A stretch of 64,000 nt of DNA. It comes from Loxodes magnus (lineage: Eukaryota > Ciliophora > Karyorelictea > Loxodida > Loxodidae). The stretch is taken from contig CAMPDV010000080.1 of assembly GCA_946699065.1 (NCBI GenBank), positions 496,001-560,000 on the forward strand. Direction: 5' to 3'. Made by a program: the position numbers and the translations under genes. Shown here in pieces: positions 59,180-64,000 of this stretch. Within the stretch, counting starts at the first letter, position 1, and every line of letters begins with the position of its first letter. Below the pieces are notes generated by a model. That model made no database searches, was not told the DNA's origin, and saw nothing but the letters and a program-made list of their open reading frames with translations.

Positions 59180-60870
59180 GTTATTAAGGCCATAAAGTAT
59201 TATGAATAAAAAATTCTAAAAATGAAATAGATCTAAGAAGGCTCTTAGAACTAAATTTAATAAAAGAAGCTAAAAGCCTAAGCAAGAAAGCTAGAAAATA
59301 GAAAGATAACTGAAGAAAAGGAATGGAAAAAACTTTGATTTGCTGTTTAATTAAATGAAAACTTCGTAAGAATATCAATATTACTAAGTTAGTAAGAGGA
59401 GTTTAGTGAAGATTTACAAAAAATTTATGTTTGAAAGTAATGGAAGAGCTGGACTAGCTTTCATAAATAGTTAAAGGAAGTTCTAAATTAAAGTTAAATG
59501 AAAGCACTAATTATATTTAATCTTCTATGATGCTAAATCTTTTAAGATTTGTAAGGAAAACTGGAAATTAATTTTATAAAAGAAAAGAAATTTATATAAT
59601 TATCTTAAGGCTTTAATAAAGACATAGATTGTTGGAATAAATGGAAAATATCCCAATGATTACCATCTAATTGCAATGTATAAGACAGAGATTTGTATAG
59701 TAAGGTTTTTATAAGTTGTAACTATTACAAGCAAATAATTGCAGAAAACATTAGAAAAGGAATATTAGAAAAGAATGTCTCTAAATTTATTAAAAAAAAT
59801 AGAAAGAAGATAAGAATCAAATAAAGCAGAAGATAAGGTAATCAAAATATTAAAAAAGATATCCAAAATCTCACGTACTTCAAGCTCAAGATATGCTCAT
59901 TAAATGAAACCAAACATACAACTAAGTTTGAGATTAAACTCTTATCATTTTTTGCATAAATTAGAATAATGAAACCTAAAGAATTTTAACTATTCTTTAT
60001 TTATTCCTTAAACACCTTATTCATAATTAATACCAACTTCGCACTAGCAAATATCTTATTATTAGAAACAAGATAAAGAAGTATACTGCATCGAATATTT
60101 AATGGATTTATCAGCTACTGAGTCTCACAGAAATTAAGCTTCAACATATCTCAAAAATGACTGTAACTTCATCTTTAATTCTTCAATTAAAGACTGAAAG
60201 CTTAGCTTTATATCCAATCATTCAAATTACTTCAACCTTGTATCATATATTTAAATACATTAGCACTGATTTAATAAACCCTTTAATGAGGAAAAGAAGA
60301 GGAAGTATGTTTTAAAGTGATAGCCACAACAACTAAATACCATATACTTCATATGCTACTCAAATCCTTTCAAATTGATAGAAAAATTTAGCTTAAATTT
60401 ATGGAATTAGCTGCAAATTTAAGAGTTTAATCATGTATGAAATCTAGGCTTTGGAATGTTTAAATAGGAAATGTAAGGGCTACTATTTGAATAGTTATGA
60501 AAATAATAGGTAGAGTTATTAAATGATCTAGGAATTTAACTTTTTATGTCAGGCTTGAGAGTAGAGATCGAAAATACTGAATCATTGGTGGTGAGTTTCT
60601 ATAAAGCAGAGTTAAAACACCTTATTAAGGAAATGGGAAGCTTGTATATCTATTTAAGGATCTAATTTAGATAAACATCTATTTTCTGCAAATATTGCAA
60701 GATAAAGGATTAGATTATTTTATACATAGAGACTAAGATAGATAAATTTCATTTGGAATATTAAGAGATTTCTAAAAAGAAAGAACAGTAGAATAAAATA
60801 ATAAAGCTGATGAATGAAGACAATGAGACCTAGCAAAATTAACAGTTTAAGCAGATAAGTTAAATTAATG
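59180..60870 (+). CDS. Uncharacterised protein of about 550 residues
   Basis: The plus strand is protein-like over most of 1.7 kb, including SEDLQKIYVWKQWKSWTSFH, KQLKEVLNQSQMKALIIFNL, NYYKQIIAENIRKGILEKNV and SKFIKKNRKKIRIKQSRRQG, and later VVSFYKAELKHLIKEMGSLY and KLMNEDNETQQNQQFKQISQ. At least one frame change occurs. The composition is basic and helical. No family is recognised. It precedes the reverse transcriptase on the same strand by about 1.2 kb, but I see no zinc knuckle that would make it that element's ORF1. Confidence 0.4.
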
Positions 60871-62085
60871 ATATTTTAGCTTAAATTAGCCTTTATTTAA
60901 AGAAATAAGACCAATAAAGCTATAAAAAACTAGCTTTAAAGTTTGATGAACCAATATTAATAAATCTATTTATATTATTTAAAAGATCTGTCTTAGTATT
61001 TTTAAAAGATAGTTCTGTTTAATCAATTTTAAATTTCATCAATTTAATTAACCTGAAATATTATTTAATATAGCTAAGTTTTCTTTCAAATAACTTTCTT
61101 TGTATTATTTTTCTGTTTCTGATCTTCATATAAAATCTTAATAAAATCTAAGTATAATATTTTATCTTATTAATTAAATAATCTATTTATCTACAATTTT
61201 AAGATCATTTAATTTAACTAAATTTTGCTTTATCATTACTTATTTTTCTTTAATAGTCACTAAAATGCTTTCAATATCTAGTAGTAAATTTCTTGTTGCA
61301 GATAGCATCTTAAGTACTTAAAGATATTTGACTGCTTTTTTAAATAATTTCATAATACTACAGATCTCTGAATCATTTAATTATCTTCGTTTTAAAAAAA
61401 TATTGCTCTTATATTTCCTTTTATTAATCTTACATTAATTTCGCGAGTATTTCTTCCTGTTAATTTAATATTTGTTTGCTTCAGGATTTTTATATAGCTT
61501 ATTTTTATTTAACTTTATGAAACTTTAAAAAGTAATATTTTAAACTGCTTCAAATTAAATTATTTTTATTTATATTGAGATTTTCTAGTCATTGACAGCA
61601 TTATTATTTGTGAATCATGCATAATTTACTATACAAGTACTTTGTAATTTTTTTAATAAAGATGAGTATTCCAATTGCTATATGCTAAATATATGATAAT
61701 GTTTAATAAGCTTTAATTTATATAGTTCAACTCTAATTTTATATATTATGAATATTAAAAGGCTTTCATTGTATAACTCTCAATGTGAAGTTTCATTTTA
61801 ACTATAATATAATGGTATAAGAAAAAAGATACGATAAATTTACCTTCTGTTATATTTTAAAAAACTATAAAAGCTTTTTTATCAATTTTCAATACAAGGT
61901 TTTCATTTTAGGCTCTTAAATTTAAAATTTTGAATAGTTATTTAGTAACATTTATCTATTTTTAAAAACTATCCTTAGTTTACAAATAAATTTCTTATTG
62001 ATGTGAGCTGTAGCATATTTTAGAGCTCTTTATTATTTCTTATCTTTTTTTATTAATGCAAACAACTTCTCTTCGGTACTGAGCG
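60871..62085. other. AT-rich spacer before the retroelement
   Basis: T-rich sequence giving only Phe/Leu/Ile-rich translations. No endonuclease motif was seen, so the retroelement's 5' part is either missing or unrecognised. Confidence 0.4.
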
Positions 62086-62089
62086 TTCA

Positions 62090-64000
62090 ATCCTCGTGGA
62101 ATAAATAAAAAAAAAACAAAGCAAAAAAGAAATTTATACTTCTTAATGGAGATTCTAAGGAAATTTTTTCACAAGCTAAGAAAATTCTAAATCCTTTGAA
62201 GAGAAATACTATGAACTTTAATTAAGAAATCAAAAATAAATTCATTGAATCATGGGAAAATTGTGTTTTTAACAAGCATTCTAATCTAACTCAAGAATAG
62301 ATAAATCTTAGTAATTAAAAAATAGATAAAATATACGATAATATTTAAGAAATTAAAGATTATCCACTCTCGTATTTGTAAGGATTTGATCTTTTTACCA
62401 TAAAAGAAATATAAGAAATTATAAAAGAAATTCCGAATGGAAAAGCAGCTGGTCCAAATGGAATAAAAGACGAACTTCTGAAATATGGTGGATAATATTT
62501 ATTAATAATATTCATTCTTTTCTGAATAATATGCTAAGACTTGGAAGAATCCCTTAGGAACTAAATATATCGGTGATAATTCCAATATTTAAAAAAGGAA
62601 ATAAAGATGATTGGAAAAACTGACTACCTATTTCTCTTATTAATACTATTCTAAAACTATATGATAAAGCTTTAACAAAAAGACTATACAATCTGATTTA
62701 TTAGAGAAATTTGATTCACCCTTCATAAATAGGATTTATGAAAAACAGATAAACAACTTAATAAATTTGAATAATATAACAAATAATTGATAACTATCGG
62801 AAATGTGCTAAAGGTAAGACTAAATTGATAGCAACACTGATAGACGTTGAAAAAATGTTTGACTCAATAGAAAGAAGACTCTTGTTTGATTAACTTAAGA
62901 GAGTTAAATTACCACTTGGAATAATAATAGCATTAGAATCGTTTTATAAAAACCTAAATTCTTCATTTATCATAGATGGTAAGAGCACCAGAACTTTATA
63001 ATTCAACAATGGAGTTATGTAAGGAAGTTCTCATGGACCAGTTTTAGCATTATTGTATTATGACATAGTAATTAGATATCTGGAAAGTAAAAGTAACTAA
63101 TTGGGATTTAAATGCCAGGATTCAAGTATTAGCTTCGCTTGTAGAGGATGGGCAGATGATCTTATTCTTCTTTCCAAATCTGCAAAGTAGATGTAGAATT
63201 TAATAAATGAAGCAAATAAAGTTTTTGCATGAACACATTTAAAGATTAATGTTACCAAATCTGAATGAATCTAATTTCTAAAGAAGAATCAGAAATAATA
63301 AATTTTAAATTTATAATTAGGAAATTAACCAATTGCTTAAAAAGAACAAGTAACATATTTAGGAGTTATTCTACATTAGAAGAAGAACTTGAATCCCCAT
63401 TGCAAAGAAGTTACATTCAAATATATAGCTGCAATGAAGAAAGCTGTTTTTTAACTGATGAGATATAAGAATGTAACTCCTTGACATTTTAAAACTTTAT
63501 GTAGACTTTTTACATTACCTAAAGCAGAATATGGAGGAGACTTAGTACCATGAAGTATTCAAAAAGGAGTAACTGGAGTTCTGAACAGAATAGAATCAAG
63601 CATGAGATTAATTTCAAGAAAAGCCTTTTAAGTAGCAACTTCAACATTTAATGAATCATGTTATATAGACCTGAATTGATTACCCTTTAAGCACATTATG
63701 GCTATAAAATTCTTCAGATTCTACCATAAAATTAAATAAGAAAGTACTGATTTTCCAAGATCAACAATAGGCTCTCTTTTCATTAATATATGGAAAAAAG
63801 GATTCAATACTACGATTAAGTGTAGCAATTATCAGACCTTTATAATATCGATCTGCAGAATTAATAGAATAATACCAATCTTAAAACTTTTACTAAACAT
63901 GTAAGAGAAAAAATACAACAATATTTCTACAAAGTAGCTACTAAAAAATTAATGAGAATGAAAACAGCTAAAGTATATACTGAATAATTTGGTAATCTTT
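62090..64000 (+). CDS. Non-LTR retrotransposon reverse transcriptase (ORF2), incomplete at the right edge
   Basis: This encodes the reverse transcriptase of a non-LTR element, which copies element RNA at the target site. Motifs are in the family order: NGKAAGPNGIKDELLKY (about 62436-62490), then SVIIPIFKKGNKDDWKNW with LPISLINTILKLYDKAL, IGFMKNRQTTQQ, motif A ATLIDVEKMFDSIERR, motif B NGVMQGSSHGPVLALL, and the YADD box as GWADDLILLS at 63149-63160 (Trp for Tyr/Phe). The thumb and C-terminal parts match the fragment at 34.4-35.3 kb. The frame shifts near 62500, and many TGA codons read as Trp. No endonuclease is visible upstream, and the 3' end lies beyond the window. The frameshift suggests this copy is not fully intact. 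Confidence 0.9.

Noticed and set aside
1..64000. CRISPR array, bacterial operon signals or prophage
   Set aside because: There are no regularly spaced direct repeats or ribosome binding sites, while U6 snRNA, CK1, NACHT-WD40 and non-LTR elements show this is eukaryotic nuclear DNA.

Overview
The window reads as nuclear DNA of a ciliate that has reassigned all three stop codons. Recognisable proteins only appear when TAA and TAG are read as Gln and TGA as Trp. The clearest case is the casein kinase 1 motif LPWQG at 19293-19307 (minus), written CTA-CCA-TGA-TAA-GGG; the TGA-encoded Trp of some 20 WD40 repeats and of two related reverse transcriptases agree. This ambiguous code is known from karyorelictean ciliates (Loxodes and relatives, where TGA is also the stop) and, in another form, from Condylostoma. 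The long AT-rich spacers and many retroelement fragments favour a Loxodes-like karyorelict, by inference. Because no codon is always a stop, open frames prove nothing here; calls rest on motifs, homology within the window and protein-like composition. Ends and introns of most unnamed genes are approximate.

Layout. 1-1.9 kb: degraded non-LTR retroelement (Gag-like ORF1 with a damaged zinc knuckle, reverse transcriptase scrap). 2-20 kb: mostly host genes on the minus strand, including a Ser/Thr protein kinase (4.2-6.3 kb), a casein kinase 1 (19.0-19.9 kb) and several unrecognised proteins; also a structured RNA candidate (12.1 kb), a zinc-knuckle ORF1 (13.9-14.6 kb) and the U6 snRNA gene (15.9 kb). 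20-24 kb: unrecognised genes. 24.1-29.2 kb: a large STAND/NLR-like gene (helical repeats, NACHT NTPase, pentapeptides, 14 WD40 repeats) behind a perfect 20-bp hairpin.

29-56 kb: very AT-rich DNA carrying a dispersed family of Gag-like zinc-knuckle genes on both strands, two reverse transcriptase 3' fragments, a tRNA-Arg(UCU), and a near-perfect palindrome (45171-47592) with about 0.89-kb arms, each arm holding one such gene, around a 640-bp loop that itself reads as protein. 48-53 kb also has a basic coiled-coil gene and a seven-repeat WD40 gene. 55-59 kb is largely A-rich and without recognised genes. 59-61 kb has an unrecognised gene, and 62.1 kb to the right edge holds a non-LTR reverse transcriptase running out of the window.

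How the parts relate: the host genes point to phosphorylation signalling, a STAND-type sensor and spliceosome/translation RNAs. The repeats look like ORF1 and ORF2 pieces of a few non-LTR retrotransposon families. The ORF1-like family, with a DPM-x-(I/V)-E motif before a CCHC knuckle, and its palindromic version are the least familiar elements.
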